DNA of 64,000 nucleotides from Streptomyces klenkii. Its GTDB lineage: Bacteria > Actinomycetota > Actinomycetes > Streptomycetales > Streptomycetaceae. Positions 16,501-25,092 of this stretch are shown here, piece by piece; the stretch's first letter is position 1; the number at the start of each line of letters is the position of its first letter. The notes beneath the pieces were generated by a model, which was given only the letters and a program-made list of their open reading frames with translations, ran no database searches and was not told the origin of the DNA. Position numbers and translations under genes: made by a program. The stretch spans positions 496,001 through 560,000 of the forward strand of contig NZ_RBAM01000001.1 of NCBI RefSeq assembly GCF_003626645.1, read 5' to 3'.

Positions 16501-17070
16501 AGGCAGGTACGCCAGGGGGTCGTGGAAGGAGAAGACGTTCTGGCAGTGCGGCTGGAACGCGGCGAAGGACAGGGTTCCCGGGCCGGTCGCGGTCAGGAAG
16601 GTGGGCCGGTCCGCCGCGGATTCCGTCCACTGCGCGGCCTCGGTGCTGCGTCCGATCCGGGTCGGCGTGACGTGACCCCCGCCGGGGCGCAGATAGGGCA
16701 CGCTGCCCGTGCGCTTGTCGAGGAAGTCGCTCTCGACGACCCATGCGGCGGTGGCGTAGTCGCCCGCAGCCGTGTAGGCGTGCCGGACGACCAGCCAGCG
16801 GTTCGGCGCGGGCGGGAGCGTGACCTCGCCGCCGGGCGTGGTCGCCCGGCGCAGCGCTGCCGGGAGCTCCCAGTGCAGGTACACGCCGTCGTGGCCCGCC
16901 TCCTGGGAGAACTCGGTGTCCGTACTCGCATAGGGCGACGGCTCCGGGGAGCGGTGGACCCCGAGCAGGTGGTAATTAGGCAGCCACCGGAGGAAGGAAT
17001 CCTTCCTGCGCACCTGGTCGTTGACGACCAGGGCCCGGAGCCTTACGGGGACCAGGAGGTCGGTGTTCAT
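13588..17070 (-). CDS. 1160-aa protein of unknown function
   Basis: A very large soluble protein starting at ATG 17070, which overlaps the upstream stop by four bases. The N-terminal region PVRLRALVVNDQVRRKDSFL and GVYLHWELPAALRR looks like a conserved family signature. The rest alternates hydrophobic strands and Pro/Gly-rich loops, with a helical stretch near residues 300-400 (RARSVEAALNAAQHAYDRAE). No signal peptide, transmembrane helix or known catalytic motif was seen. Position between two other large unknown proteins in a coupled operon suggests that it is a subunit of a large complex. I do not recognise the family by name. Confidence 0.72.
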   Translation of the reverse strand: MNTDLLVPVRLRALVVNDQVRRKDSFLRWLPNYHLLGVHRSPEPSPYASTDTEFSQEAGHDGVYLHWELPAALRRATTPGGEVTLPPAPNRWLVVRHAYTAAGDYATAAWVVESDFLDKRTGSVPYLRPGGGHVTPTRIGRSTEAAQWTESAADRPTFLTATGPGTLSFAAFQPHCQNVFSFHDPLAYLPHRFDRLGYQVVGWHASASDDPLADPRAREALEATLGWQADGTPPPGTRTVYTGRVHSVLPHYDPSGEQRPDPTVAVADSARSAFTALTADKAATDPSLTLAPALFDQLQSNTLTRADDPDNAHRLTDILLAAGFGEGTASYAWHAVPPGTAEEAASPEDERRARSVEAALNAAQHAYDRAERELAGLRRRLYGMWRLQGLPVLPRGYHHQQLTQELDPGREGSLAARVRAGREAAERLRSALPGGDTPAQLTESVRQYARAHGLPAGWGLKRVAPAPFHRALDPAVVLQGAGTLPVSDDATLRCRFGDRIVTSVQLPGTDAVFTAERPDLACNTLDLGAGEHSAMPDSARALLREAFLLDPSGAAARPAGSPADTGAATPRTGTAPAFGNDPWEQPWHPLHLLWEVEYHPLPHDQWEFDGDHYTCPQPLPEAARTYTGRTLLSDHLPRSLADQLRQYAPEDPELSPHCDALADRVARGDVLSSSLAGLRDMLIGQDPGQGVPPLGAPPELVELIGDAYRTSPDPGPLPVPFEGWPDSGFQQLRAGQFRFLRLTLVDSFGRSLDVITPAGTGGASGLRHPVVADALRPQRVPEALGAAPEHVIQLPPRLPQAARLGLDLMDAARGTDPATHLDDGNPLAGWIVPNLVDGSLTVYAPDGTALGLLRWAYRIGRPAREAVWTPLPGGVPAGLDALRTAFPHLHTLVTWLQGTGTDSSPLPAAMDLLETSLVDIVPTAGAASAALAGRPLALVRCRLHLDLDGPPPTDPGWQHIFDHEPPGPEFTGYSWPVRLGEQRRIGDGLVGYFADTDPGVLRTVVAPADAHPRIAAIGDGTHLRVTAGAARHLTLLVDPHAPVHATTNLLPTTALEIPHRFTDGPLNRMRTVLRTGPLLTPAAALQEGAVALPVRTVDDQTWTWAERAADGTWARFPTSAASTTPRWDDRAPVLRSGLLTSRSPLPQADAEIDDADTASE

Positions 17071-19379
17071 CGGGTGGTTCCTTTGGTTCCTTCGAAGGAG
17101 AGGGTCAGCTGCTCGGGCGCGCGCACCAGCTGCACGGCGAACTCGGCGGGGGAGAGCGGGGATCCGGGCTTGACGTCCTCGGCGAGGCGGGCCGCCAGCC
17201 TGCCGACGTTCAGCACCCGTGCCCCGGCGGGGGTGGTGACGGTCAGGGCCGGGTCGGCGCCGACGGGCACCGAGCGCCCCAGCGGCCGGCCGACCTCGCC
17301 GGGGGCCAGGCTGCGCAGCGCCACGTTCCCCTCCTCGTCGACACCGAAGTGCAGCCCCTGGGGCGGTTCGCTGATCGTCAGGCGGTCGGGCATCCGGTCG
17401 AAGAGCATCAGCAGGACGTCGGCGCCCAGGGCCTCGCTGCGGATCACCTCGACCGGGGCGTTCCCGGACGCGGCGCCGGCCTCGAAGCGCAGCGTCGGCC
17501 AGCCCGGGACGAGGGCCGAGCGCAGCAGCAGACCGGCGGTGGGCACGGGCCCCTGGCCGTCGAGCAGGTCGTCCAGTTCGGCGTCGGTCGTGGCGTCGGC
17601 GCCGGGGTGCCGGTCCAGGCTGCGCGCGCCGTCGAGCAGGGCGTGGAGCCAGCCGCGGTCGACGTGGAACAGACGCAGGCTCTCGGGCGGGAGCATCCGC
17701 TGGTCCGGGACGAGGTAGTCGAACGGCACTCCGCTGAGCGTGCGCAGCGTGGCCAGCCATGCCGCTGCTTCCCGCGCGTCCGGGGACGGGGAGGGAGACG
17801 GTGACAGTGACGGCGGCTGCTGCTGCGGCTCCGGCTGCGGGGCGGAGGAGCGCGGCGGTGCGTCGAGACGGTACGTGGTGGGGGTGGCGCGTACGGCTTG
17901 GGGGTGCGGCTCGGGCTCGTCGGGAGTGGCGCTTACGGTCCGGGGCTGCGGCTCGGAGTCGTCGGGGGTGGCGAAGGACGCGGCCAGTGCGTCGAGGGCG
18001 TCGCCGCGCAGCAGCTCCTCGAACTGCTCGCGCGGCGTCGGGGCGGCCGCGGGGGCGGCTGCGCGGGGGGCCGGTCCGGCGGACAGGGAGCTGTGGAAGA
18101 GCTGCCGGCGGTACGTCGCGTACTGGCGGTCGGTCGCCCGGCGCAGCCGGCCCTGGTGGCGCAGGCGGACCAGGGTCGTGGCGAAGCCGGGGTCGGCCAG
18201 GGCCAGGGCGCGGCCGACGTTCCAGGCGCAGGCGTAGCCGGTGGCGAAGGTGCCGGTGTGCGGCTCGTGGAGCAACAGCCCGTCGGCGTCGGGGAAGTGG
18301 CCGTCCGCCGGCCGGGGCAGCTCGGGTGCGACGCGGGGGAGGAACGGGCCGCTGTACCACGCGAGGGCGCGCTCGCCGGAGTCGGTGATGTGGGTCATCG
18401 GGACCATGCCCTGCTCCAGCAGGGTGCCCAGCTCGTCCGGCAGCCCCGCGCCCGCGGCGGGGGCCGGGCGCAGCGGGGCGGCGCTGTGTTCGCCGTTCCC
18501 CGGGGCGAAGCGCCCGGCCAGCCGGCCGAAGCCGTCGCCGGATGCGGCGCAGGAGGTGAACGTCCAGCTGTGCAGGGACACCAGGCGCACGGGCTTGCCG
18601 CCGGCCTGCGGCCCCGGCGGCGTGTGGCCCTCCAGCGAGACCAGGTGGGCCACGTACCGGCCCCGGTCCGCGTCGGGAAAGCGGGCCGTGGTGATGACCG
18701 CGCGTGCGTCCCGGCCCGGCCGGCTGCTCTGGCCGTCGGCGGGCGCGGCGTCCTCGCCGCCCGAGCGGACGTGGGCGAGGAAGGCGAGATCGGACGGCTC
18801 CGGGAGCAGCTGTGCCAGCAGTGCCTGCGGAACGTCGACGACCCGGCAGGGAGTGTCGAGCAGGGTGGGGTCGACGGCGTCCCGGTCCAGGGCGGGCCCG
18901 GAGACCGCGGCGTCGCCGTCGAGGAGCGCGCGGACGGTCACCGAGGCGGTGGCGCCGAGGGCGTTGGGGTCGCCGGGCAGCTCGCCCTCGCCGAAGAGCA
19001 GCAGCGCCGTCCAGGGGGCCCGGGCGGGGTTCCGGATGCTGCCGGTGAAGGGCTCGCGCTCCCACGGCAGGGACGCGGGGTTGAGCGTGATGTGCGGGAG
19101 CAGGCCGTGGAAGGGGCCCTGGCTGTGCGCGGCCGGGTACACGGCGTGCACCCAGGAGGGGTCGAGGCGGAACTGCGAGGCCCGTACGCCGACGATCTGT
19201 GCCACCGGGTCGAGGCGGGCGCCCGGCAGGTGTTCGGCGGGGAGCTGCTGGTCGACGGTGATCCGGTAGCGGCCGGCCTCGATGCCGGGCAGCAGGTGGT
19301 CGTGGAAGGTGACGGAAGTGACGGAGGTGGCGGGAGTGTCGTCCGCTGGTGCGGACTGCTCGGTCGGGTGCGTGGTCAT
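17067..19379 (-). CDS. 770-aa protein of unknown function
   Basis: Starts at ATG 19379 behind GAGGACCTC and ends in a four-base overlap with the 1160-residue gene. The first 350 residues are beta-rich (HDHLLPGIEAGRYRITVDQQ and TASVTVRALLDGDAAV). A Pro/Ala/Glu-rich, probably disordered linker sits at about residues 480-545, with near-repeats of the type SATPDEPEPHPQ. The C-terminal part again looks folded, with LRLFHVDRGWLHALLDGARS. There is no secretion signal or membrane segment. The linker may let two modules of a complex move relative to each other. Unknown family; its role is inferred only from the operon. Confidence 0.7.
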   Translation of the reverse strand: MTTHPTEQSAPADDTPATSVTSVTFHDHLLPGIEAGRYRITVDQQLPAEHLPGARLDPVAQIVGVRASQFRLDPSWVHAVYPAAHSQGPFHGLLPHITLNPASLPWEREPFTGSIRNPARAPWTALLLFGEGELPGDPNALGATASVTVRALLDGDAAVSGPALDRDAVDPTLLDTPCRVVDVPQALLAQLLPEPSDLAFLAHVRSGGEDAAPADGQSSRPGRDARAVITTARFPDADRGRYVAHLVSLEGHTPPGPQAGGKPVRLVSLHSWTFTSCAASGDGFGRLAGRFAPGNGEHSAAPLRPAPAAGAGLPDELGTLLEQGMVPMTHITDSGERALAWYSGPFLPRVAPELPRPADGHFPDADGLLLHEPHTGTFATGYACAWNVGRALALADPGFATTLVRLRHQGRLRRATDRQYATYRRQLFHSSLSAGPAPRAAAPAAAPTPREQFEELLRGDALDALAASFATPDDSEPQPRTVSATPDEPEPHPQAVRATPTTYRLDAPPRSSAPQPEPQQQPPSLSPSPSPSPDAREAAAWLATLRTLSGVPFDYLVPDQRMLPPESLRLFHVDRGWLHALLDGARSLDRHPGADATTDAELDDLLDGQGPVPTAGLLLRSALVPGWPTLRFEAGAASGNAPVEVIRSEALGADVLLMLFDRMPDRLTISEPPQGLHFGVDEEGNVALRSLAPGEVGRPLGRSVPVGADPALTVTTPAGARVLNVGRLAARLAEDVKPGSPLSPAEFAVQLVRAPEQLTLSFEGTKGTTR

Positions 19380-19386
19380 GAGGTCC

Positions 19387-21999
19387 TCACGAGTGGGCGA
19401 GTCGCAGGGGCGGGGAGGAGAAGGCCGCTTCGCGGGCGTAGCGGTCGAGCGCCGCGCCGGCGTCGAGCGGATAGCCGGCGGCGGACAGGGCGGCGAGTGC
19501 GGCCCGCCGTGCCGCGGTCTGCTCGGGCGCGTCGACCCGCAGCGCGCCGGTGCCGTCGGCCTCCTCCCGCTCCCCGCGGACCCCGGCGGGGGCCGCGTCC
19601 GGGTCGAGCGGCAGGATCCCTTCGGGCAGCGGGGCGTGGTCGAGGCGGCCGCTCCGGCTGGAAGCGGCGGCCCCGGGCAGGCGTGGGGCCGGTACGGCGA
19701 TGCGCGCTCCGCTGACCAGTCCGCGGACGAAGGGGTCCGCGCCGAGTGCGTCGTCGGCCTTCCCGGCGCCCCACAGCGCGGCCGGCTGCGGCGTGCTGTG
19801 GACGCTGACGCTCCAGTCCTGCCAGTGGTCGGCGGGCAGCCGGCGCCAGAGGCCGTCCTCGGTCTGCTTCTCGACCGTGACCGAGAGCGTGACGTCGAGG
19901 CCGGTCTTGGCCATCGGACGGATGCTGACCTTGGCGGGGCTGTTCCCCGTCCCGTTCACCCCATCGGTGGGGCGGTTCCCCGTCTCGTCCACCCCGTTGA
20001 CCGTCAGCGCGGAGGCGGGGAAGGCGGTGCCGACGGTGAAGGCGAAGCCGTCGGCGGAGGCGGTCCAGGTCTCCGGACCGCCCGACGGCGGCGCCTGCGC
20101 GGCGTGGTCGGGGTGGAGGCCGTCTACGGGGGCGAGCGTCAGCGGGTGCTGCGGCAGCAGCGTGCGGAACTCTTCCCAGCCGATGGGCGCGGGACCGGTC
20201 CTGGGCTCGCCGAAGTCGATCGGGATGGAGATGCCGAGCACCTTCACGTGTGCGGTGCCGCCGAACGGCGGGCCCCACACCGACAGCCGGGCACCCAGAG
20301 ACGCCTCGCCGCTCCAGCCGAACAGCAGCCACACCTGGGCCGTGATCTCCGCCCACACGTCCACCTCGTAGTGGAACGGCGCCCACTCGACCAGGGCGTC
20401 GAACCCGACGTCGACCCGGGCCTTGGCCCACGAGCTGTCGTACCGCAGGTCCAGCCGGCCGCCGGCCATGACGGCCGAGGGGGTCAGCGCGAAGTAGCTG
20501 GTGCCCTTCAAGGTCACCGAGGAGCCGGAGGTCCAGTCGACGCCGACCGGGTCCGCCCGCGGGTAGTGGGCGGGCGGGGCGTAGCGCGGGTGGTAGCCGC
20601 CGATGGTGAAGACGAAGTCACCGGGGTGGTCGCTGTTCCCGAACCACAGGCGCAGCGCCGCCCCGCCGGTCAGGTGCACGGACCGGTCGAGCAGGAAGCT
20701 GTCCGGGGCGAGGCGGGCGTCGACGGCCAGCATGTCCGCGGAGCGCCGGTAGACCGCGGAGATGTCCAGCTCGCCACTGGCGTACGGCTCTCCCATCTTC
20801 TTCTCCGGGTCGGGGAACTGGGCCTTGGCCGAGCCCAGCAGCCCCACCACCAGGTCGTCCGGGCCGAACTCGGCGAACGCCAGGGCCTTGCAGTGGACGA
20901 TCTCGAAGACGTCCGCGTTCAGGCCGAGGGCCAGCCAGGTGCTGCCCTCGTGTGGAGTGATCCAGGCGGGAGCGTCGTCGGTCCCCTCGGTCAGCTCCTT
21001 GAGCACGTCCAGCGGCTCGGGCGGCGTGTCCTGGCCCGCTCCGTCGATCCCGCGCAGCAGGGGGAACCCGGCGACCTGGTCGATGGCGGGCACGCGCAGG
21101 CTGCTGTTGTAGCCGAAGCCGGCCTTGACGCCGGTGACCCGGAAGGCCGGCGGGCCGCCGAACTTCGCCCCCAGCTCGGCGTACAGGAAGAGCGACCGCG
21201 TGCCGTTCTTGAGGCTCTCGTACGCGCCGATCGCCGTGAAGCTCGCACTGGGGGTCTTGATCAGGGCACTGCCCTCGATCAGCCGGTCATAGGGCGAGTC
21301 CTCGGTGACCGGCTTGTTCAGGAACGCGCCGGATATCTCCAGCGGCGGCTTACGGAAGGACAGGCTCAGCCCGTCGAGCCGGCCGGAGGGGGTGAAGTCC
21401 TTGCCGTCCAGGGGAATGCCCAGACCCAGCCCGTCCACGCCGAGCTCCAGGGGGCCGGCGTGCACTGCGGCGTCACAGAGGACCCAGATCTTCTCGTCCT
21501 GGTAGCTGGCGCCCAGGCGCCGCAGGAGCAGCGGGCCGAAGGAACGGTCGAGAGTGACCCATGCGGCGGCGGGAGTTGCGGGGTCGTCGGGTGCGGCTAG
21601 TGCTGCTGGGTCGGTGGGTGCGGCTGGTGCCGCCCATGGCCCGGCGGCCGGCGCAGAGTTGAGCAGTTTCGGGTTGGGGGCTCCGTTCTCGCGGCCCTCG
21701 GTGGGCTTCGCGCCGGCGAGGCGGAGCATCAGGGGGGTGCGCTGCTCCCCTCCCCACTCGTAGTCCAGGGCCACCAGGGCGCGCCCGCGGGTCTCCTCGG
21801 GAAACCTGGGGTGGGTGCCGTCCAGGCGGGAGATCTGTTCGTTGAGCGCCTTCACCTGCTCGGCGGTGAGGGCGTCGGAGGCGACGACGGCTTTCACGCC
21901 GGTGATGCCGAGGTCGTGTTCGGGGGAGATGCGGTCGCCGACCAGGGGGAGGTCGCTGAGTTTGGCGGCGAGTCGCGCATCGACGAGTAGGGCGAACAA
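19387..21999 (-). CDS. DUF6603-like large beta-rich protein
   Basis: 870 residues from TTG 21999, chosen because GGAAGG lies just upstream and the sequence before it does not look coding. The central region shows the DUF6603-type pattern SFGPLLLRRLGASYQDEKIW followed by GPLELGVDGLGLGIPLD and LEISGAFL, a run of amphipathic strands as in large beta-barrels or shells. DUF6603 proteins occur in bacteria and fungi and have no assigned function to my knowledge. This is the first gene of the seven-gene operon; its promoter should lie in 22000-22320. No signal peptide is evident. Confidence 0.65.
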   Translation of the reverse strand: MFALLVDARLAAKLSDLPLVGDRISPEHDLGITGVKAVVASDALTAEQVKALNEQISRLDGTHPRFPEETRGRALVALDYEWGGEQRTPLMLRLAGAKPTEGRENGAPNPKLLNSAPAAGPWAAPAAPTDPAALAAPDDPATPAAAWVTLDRSFGPLLLRRLGASYQDEKIWVLCDAAVHAGPLELGVDGLGLGIPLDGKDFTPSGRLDGLSLSFRKPPLEISGAFLNKPVTEDSPYDRLIEGSALIKTPSASFTAIGAYESLKNGTRSLFLYAELGAKFGGPPAFRVTGVKAGFGYNSSLRVPAIDQVAGFPLLRGIDGAGQDTPPEPLDVLKELTEGTDDAPAWITPHEGSTWLALGLNADVFEIVHCKALAFAEFGPDDLVVGLLGSAKAQFPDPEKKMGEPYASGELDISAVYRRSADMLAVDARLAPDSFLLDRSVHLTGGAALRLWFGNSDHPGDFVFTIGGYHPRYAPPAHYPRADPVGVDWTSGSSVTLKGTSYFALTPSAVMAGGRLDLRYDSSWAKARVDVGFDALVEWAPFHYEVDVWAEITAQVWLLFGWSGEASLGARLSVWGPPFGGTAHVKVLGISIPIDFGEPRTGPAPIGWEEFRTLLPQHPLTLAPVDGLHPDHAAQAPPSGGPETWTASADGFAFTVGTAFPASALTVNGVDETGNRPTDGVNGTGNSPAKVSIRPMAKTGLDVTLSVTVEKQTEDGLWRRLPADHWQDWSVSVHSTPQPAALWGAGKADDALGADPFVRGLVSGARIAVPAPRLPGAAASSRSGRLDHAPLPEGILPLDPDAAPAGVRGEREEADGTGALRVDAPEQTAARRAALAALSAAGYPLDAGAALDRYAREAAFSSPPLRLAHS

Positions 22000-22769
22000 G
22001 AGGCACCTTCCGGGCCGGGAACGGGAAATCGAAGGGGAGGAGAAAAGGATTACGTCTCGGAGCAAGGGCTGTTCGGCATCAGGCCGGCGTCCTCGGTGAG
22101 TTCGGTCCTGGCGAGCCGGGTCCGCCTCATCGGCTCCGCGCCCTCTCCACAAGTGCCGCAACGCACAGAGGCACTGGCGATTCCCCTTCTCGCTATATCT
22201 TCCGTCGGTCACAGTGCCCCGCCCGGCGGGCGAAGGCCGCGGGCGTCATGGTCGAGCGATGCGAGCCGACAGTCGAGCGGTGAACGCTCAATCATGTTCA
22301 AGGATCAACCGAATCGGTTTGTTCAATACTTGACCGAATTACCGGCGATCGACTACGCGCAAAGCAGGCGATGATGCAACGTCATAAATCTATGCGCACA
22401 CCTGATCCGCAAGCCAATTGCCGGTGTGTGGTGTGCTTCACATGTGCCCGTCGGTCCCGTTCCGGGATGGCCCTGCGACGGCTCGCGCGGCTGTCGCCGC
22501 GGTGTCATCGAAATTTTCACGAAGGGATTTCTGGGCTATCGTCAATACGGCCCGCCCGGCAGGGGCCGGGCCGCCGGCGCGTCTGCGGGTCTCCTGGGAA
22601 CCCGCTAGGAATCCGCGCATGCAGGCGAGTTGGCGCCTCCTTCGGTGTCTGCTGTTTCCGTCGGCGACTTCGCCGCGGCAACCGGAGGTTCGGGGGCACC
22701 TGGTGAGTGCCATCGCCGCCTCCCGAATGCGGGGCAGGTCCGACAGGACGGCCAGGGCCTGACCGTGAC
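22000..22769. other. intergenic region upstream of the DUF6603 operon, no convincing gene
   Basis: Short open frames here lack family signatures and appropriate ribosome sites. The stretch 22290-22400 is notably AT-richer than its surroundings. It holds a small dyad AACCGAATCGGTT (22307-22319) and a TTGACC element near 22332, so it may contain the operon promoter or a regulator site. The remainder shows nothing I can identify. Confidence 0.4.
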
Positions 22770-23399
22770 CCGACTGCGCGTCACCCTGTCACGCGGGGGC
22801 TGGTCGCTCGGTCGCGGCCGCAGGCCGAGGGCGTGTGTCCGGCGGTGGTGTTTTTTCACGGGGTGGCTGGATTGTCGGCGACCTGGACACCCACGACAAC
22901 GTATGCCGCCGGCTGTGCCGCGACCTGGAGGCGGTGGTGGTCAGCGTCGGCTACCGGCTCGCCCCCGAGCATCCCTTCCCGGCCGGGTACGACGACTGCC
23001 TGGCCGTCGCCCGCCATGTCGCGGCTCATCGCGCCCGGTTCGGCGGGGGCCCGCTCGCGCTGGCCGGGGACAGCGCGAGCGCTGACTTCGCCGCGGCGGT
23101 GGCACTGGCCCTGCGCGACGACGGCACCCCGGTCGCGGCCCAGCTCCTCGCCTGCCCTGCCACCGACCTTCAGTGGCCGCACCGCGTATCCCTCGATGGT
23201 GGAGAACGCCACCGGGCACCTGCTGACCGCAGCCGAGTGTGAGAACGACATCCAGCCGTACACCGGCGGCGACCCCGCCGGGCTCATCCACGGTTTCCTC
23301 AACTACGACACCCTCGTCCCCGCAGCCGACGCCGCCGTCACCCGGATGTACAACGACTTCCACGAGCTCGTCCACGGCGCAGCAACGCTGGGGCAATGA
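22770..23399 (+). pseudogene. broken hormone-sensitive-lipase-type esterase
   Basis: Remnant of an HSL-family alpha/beta hydrolase spread over two frames. One frame gives PAVVFFHG; the next gives GGWIVGDLDTHDNV and YRLAPEHPFPAGYDD; the first frame then resumes with PSMVENATGHLLT. The nucleophile motif reads GDSAS rather than GDSAG. Between TGHLLT and LIHGFLNY about 60-100 residues that normally carry the catalytic Asp are missing. Two frameshifts plus an internal deletion make it non-functional. Confidence 0.75.
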
Positions 23400-23561
23400 G
23401 TTGATCCTCGACGGCCGGCCTGCTCCAAACGAGTGAACGCAGTCACTCACACGAGGGTAGCCAGTCAATGAGCGTGGACCGAGAGCGGCGCGGGTGAGAC
23501 AACGGCATTGCAGGCCGTCCAGGAGACGAGTTCACCTCACTCCCGGCCAAAAGGAGTCGAC

Positions 23562-23771
23562 ATGCGTCGTATCGCTATCGTTGTTTTCGCGACTCTTCTC
23601 GGTATCTCCCTGACGGGACTTGCGGGGCCGGCTGTGACCGCAGCCGAAGCCGCACCCACAACCGTCACGGCTAACCAATGCATGTTGGGGGGCGGAGACG
23701 TTGTCGTAGTCTCACCCACCCTGAAAATCTGTTCCGGTGGTATTTTCAACGGCCAGATCGTTAAGGGCTAA
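23562..23771 (+). CDS. small secreted peptide (69 aa)
   Basis: A 69-residue ORF with a strong AAGGAG site six bases before ATG 23562. A classic Sec signal peptide follows: RR, then IAIVVFATLLGISLTGLAG, and AEAAP as a likely cleavage region. The mature part of about 40 residues contains two Cys (QCMLGGGDVVVV and KICSGGIFNG), which could form one disulphide. The codon use is less GC-biased than its neighbours. I do not recognise the family; a small exported structural or signalling peptide is possible. Confidence 0.65.
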   Translation: MRRIAIVVFATLLGISLTGLAGPAVTAAEAAPTTVTANQCMLGGGDVVVVSPTLKICSGGIFNGQIVKG

Positions 23772-23845
23772 TAGTTGTGTCGTGGATAATGCGGCGCGCT
23801 ATCCCATGTCTTCAGTCTCGATTCGAAGCCCACTGAACCTGTCCG

Positions 23846-24217
23846 TCAGCCTCGGCAGATGCAGAAGGGGTGACCGGCCGGATCAGTGAGAACCCGCGCT
23901 GCGGCGGCATCATGAGGCTGGTGATCGGGCTTGCCCGCGCCCAGCTCCAGCAGCCGGGCCTCGGCTTCGTCCAGATCTACGACGTCGAAGCAGAGGTGCA
24001 TCTGCTGGGGAACGGTCTGGTCAGGCCAGCGCGGCGCCCGGTAGCCGTCGACCCGTTGAAAGCCGATGAAGAGCCCGTCCGCACGGCTGAGACCCGCGAA
24101 GTCGGCGTCTGACTTCGGATGAGGTTCGAAGCCTGCGGCTTGCTGATAGAACGCCGCCAAAGCCGGCGGATCAGGGCAGTCGAGCGTAATCGCAACCAGC
24201 TTCATCTGTAGGGACAT
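23846..24217 (-). CDS. VOC (glyoxalase/bleomycin-resistance fold) protein
   Basis: A 123-residue VOC-superfamily protein. The signature N-terminus is MKLVAITLDCPDPPALAAFY, with a second half FDVVDLDEAEARLLELGA ending in DPAGHPFCICRG, the standard pattern of a single VOC domain with paired beta-alpha-beta-beta-beta modules. Members bind metal or hydrophobic small molecules and may be dioxygenases, isomerases or resistance proteins; which one cannot be told here. ATG 24217 is preceded by GGAGGT, which decides it over the upstream ATG at 24268. Confidence 0.85.
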   Translation of the reverse strand: MSLQMKLVAITLDCPDPPALAAFYQQAAGFEPHPKSDADFAGLSRADGLFIGFQRVDGYRAPRWPDQTVPQQMHLCFDVVDLDEAEARLLELGAGKPDHQPHDAAAARVLTDPAGHPFCICRG

Positions 24218-24322
24218 GGCACCTCCGGCCGGCCAGTGGACGTTCGTATCGAACACCCTGATGAACACCCTAGAGACAACTGCCTATGACTGAATGGGAA
24301 ACCGGTAAGGAGAACGGCCCTG

Positions 24323-24955
24323 TCAGCGCGGCTCGTTGGCCCTGGCGGGGTCGCTGTGGCGCCGGTCGGCCAGGGCGGTGATTCCTGCTGCGGCGGCGGT
24401 GACGAGGTCGGTGACCATCGCGTCGTCGACGGGCAGTTTGATGATGTACAGGGCGGATGCCAGGGAGCCGAGCAGCAGTAGGTGGGCCATGGCGGGGTCG
24501 ACGGTCCCGGCCAGCTCGCCGCGGGCCACGGCCTGTTCGATGATTTCGGCGAAGGCGGCCTGTTCGGCGGCCAGGAAGGTGTCCTGGAACCGGGTTTCCA
24601 GTTCGGGATTGACGGCAATTTCGCTGATCAGGGCGGGCGCCAGCTGTCGGGCCGCCGGGGCGGCCATGCGGATGTGAAACGCGCGGACCAGCGACAGCAG
24701 GTCCCCGTGCAAGGAGCCGGTGCCGGCCAGGGGAGGCGGCTGCTGGTCGTACATGGTGGCAGCGAACGCCAGCTCGGCCTTGGAAGCATAGCGGCGGTAG
24801 ATCGCCGCCTTGCCCACCCCGGCGCGCGCCGCGATCTGATCGACGGTCAGAGCCGGGTAGCCGACTTCGTCGATCAACTCACGCGTTGTCCGAAGGATCT
24901 TGTCATCAACGCGACTGTCTCTGGGGCGTCCACCCCGTTGCCTTCTCGCCGTCAT
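24323..24955 (-). CDS. TetR/AcrR family regulator
   Basis: 210 residues. The basic N-terminus is followed by the helix-turn-helix LTVDQIAARAGVGKAAIYRR and then YASKAELAFAA. The C-terminal ligand domain contains LAPALISEIAVNPELETRFQ, as in the TetR_C group often found beside membrane proteins. It is divergent from the DUF6463-like gene, with an imperfect dyad between them at 24984-25009, so it probably represses that gene and itself. Confidence 0.9.
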   Translation of the reverse strand: MTARRQRGGRPRDSRVDDKILRTTRELIDEVGYPALTVDQIAARAGVGKAAIYRRYASKAELAFAATMYDQQPPPLAGTGSLHGDLLSLVRAFHIRMAAPAARQLAPALISEIAVNPELETRFQDTFLAAEQAAFAEIIEQAVARGELAGTVDPAMAHLLLLGSLASALYIIKLPVDDAMVTDLVTAAAAGITALADRRHSDPARANEPR

Positions 24956-24983
24956 GCCTGCACTATACGGAACGAGAGTATCG

Positions 24984-25009
24984 AAACCGTAGTACCGGAA
25001 CTATGGTTT
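24984..25009. promoter_or_regulatory. imperfect inverted repeat, likely TetR operator
   Basis: AAACCGTAGT, six bases, then ACTATGGTTT: nine of ten positions are complementary. It lies in the 137-base gap between the divergent TetR gene and the membrane-protein gene, in a local AT-rich patch that would also carry both promoters. Confidence 0.6.
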
Positions 25010-25092
25010 GAAGATCTCGTGCTCCTGTTCCGCAGAGACAACCGCGGCGAAGCCGCACTGCGCGGGCTTCGCGACGAGAACGGAGAACTCGA

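Noticed and set aside
13579..17718. A 1379-codon plus-strand frame
   Set aside because: Same reason: shadow of the 1160- and 770-residue genes, without domains or ribosome site.
6501..21999. Contractile injection system (eCIS or tailocin) as explanation of the large operon
   Set aside because: No sheath, tube, baseplate, LysM-spike or AAA ATPase protein is present. Only adhesin-like and payload-like features were seen.
22096..22374. A 92-codon plus-strand frame upstream of the DUF6603 gene
   Set aside because: No ribosome site, no recognisable sequence, and it lies across the AT-rich presumed promoter.
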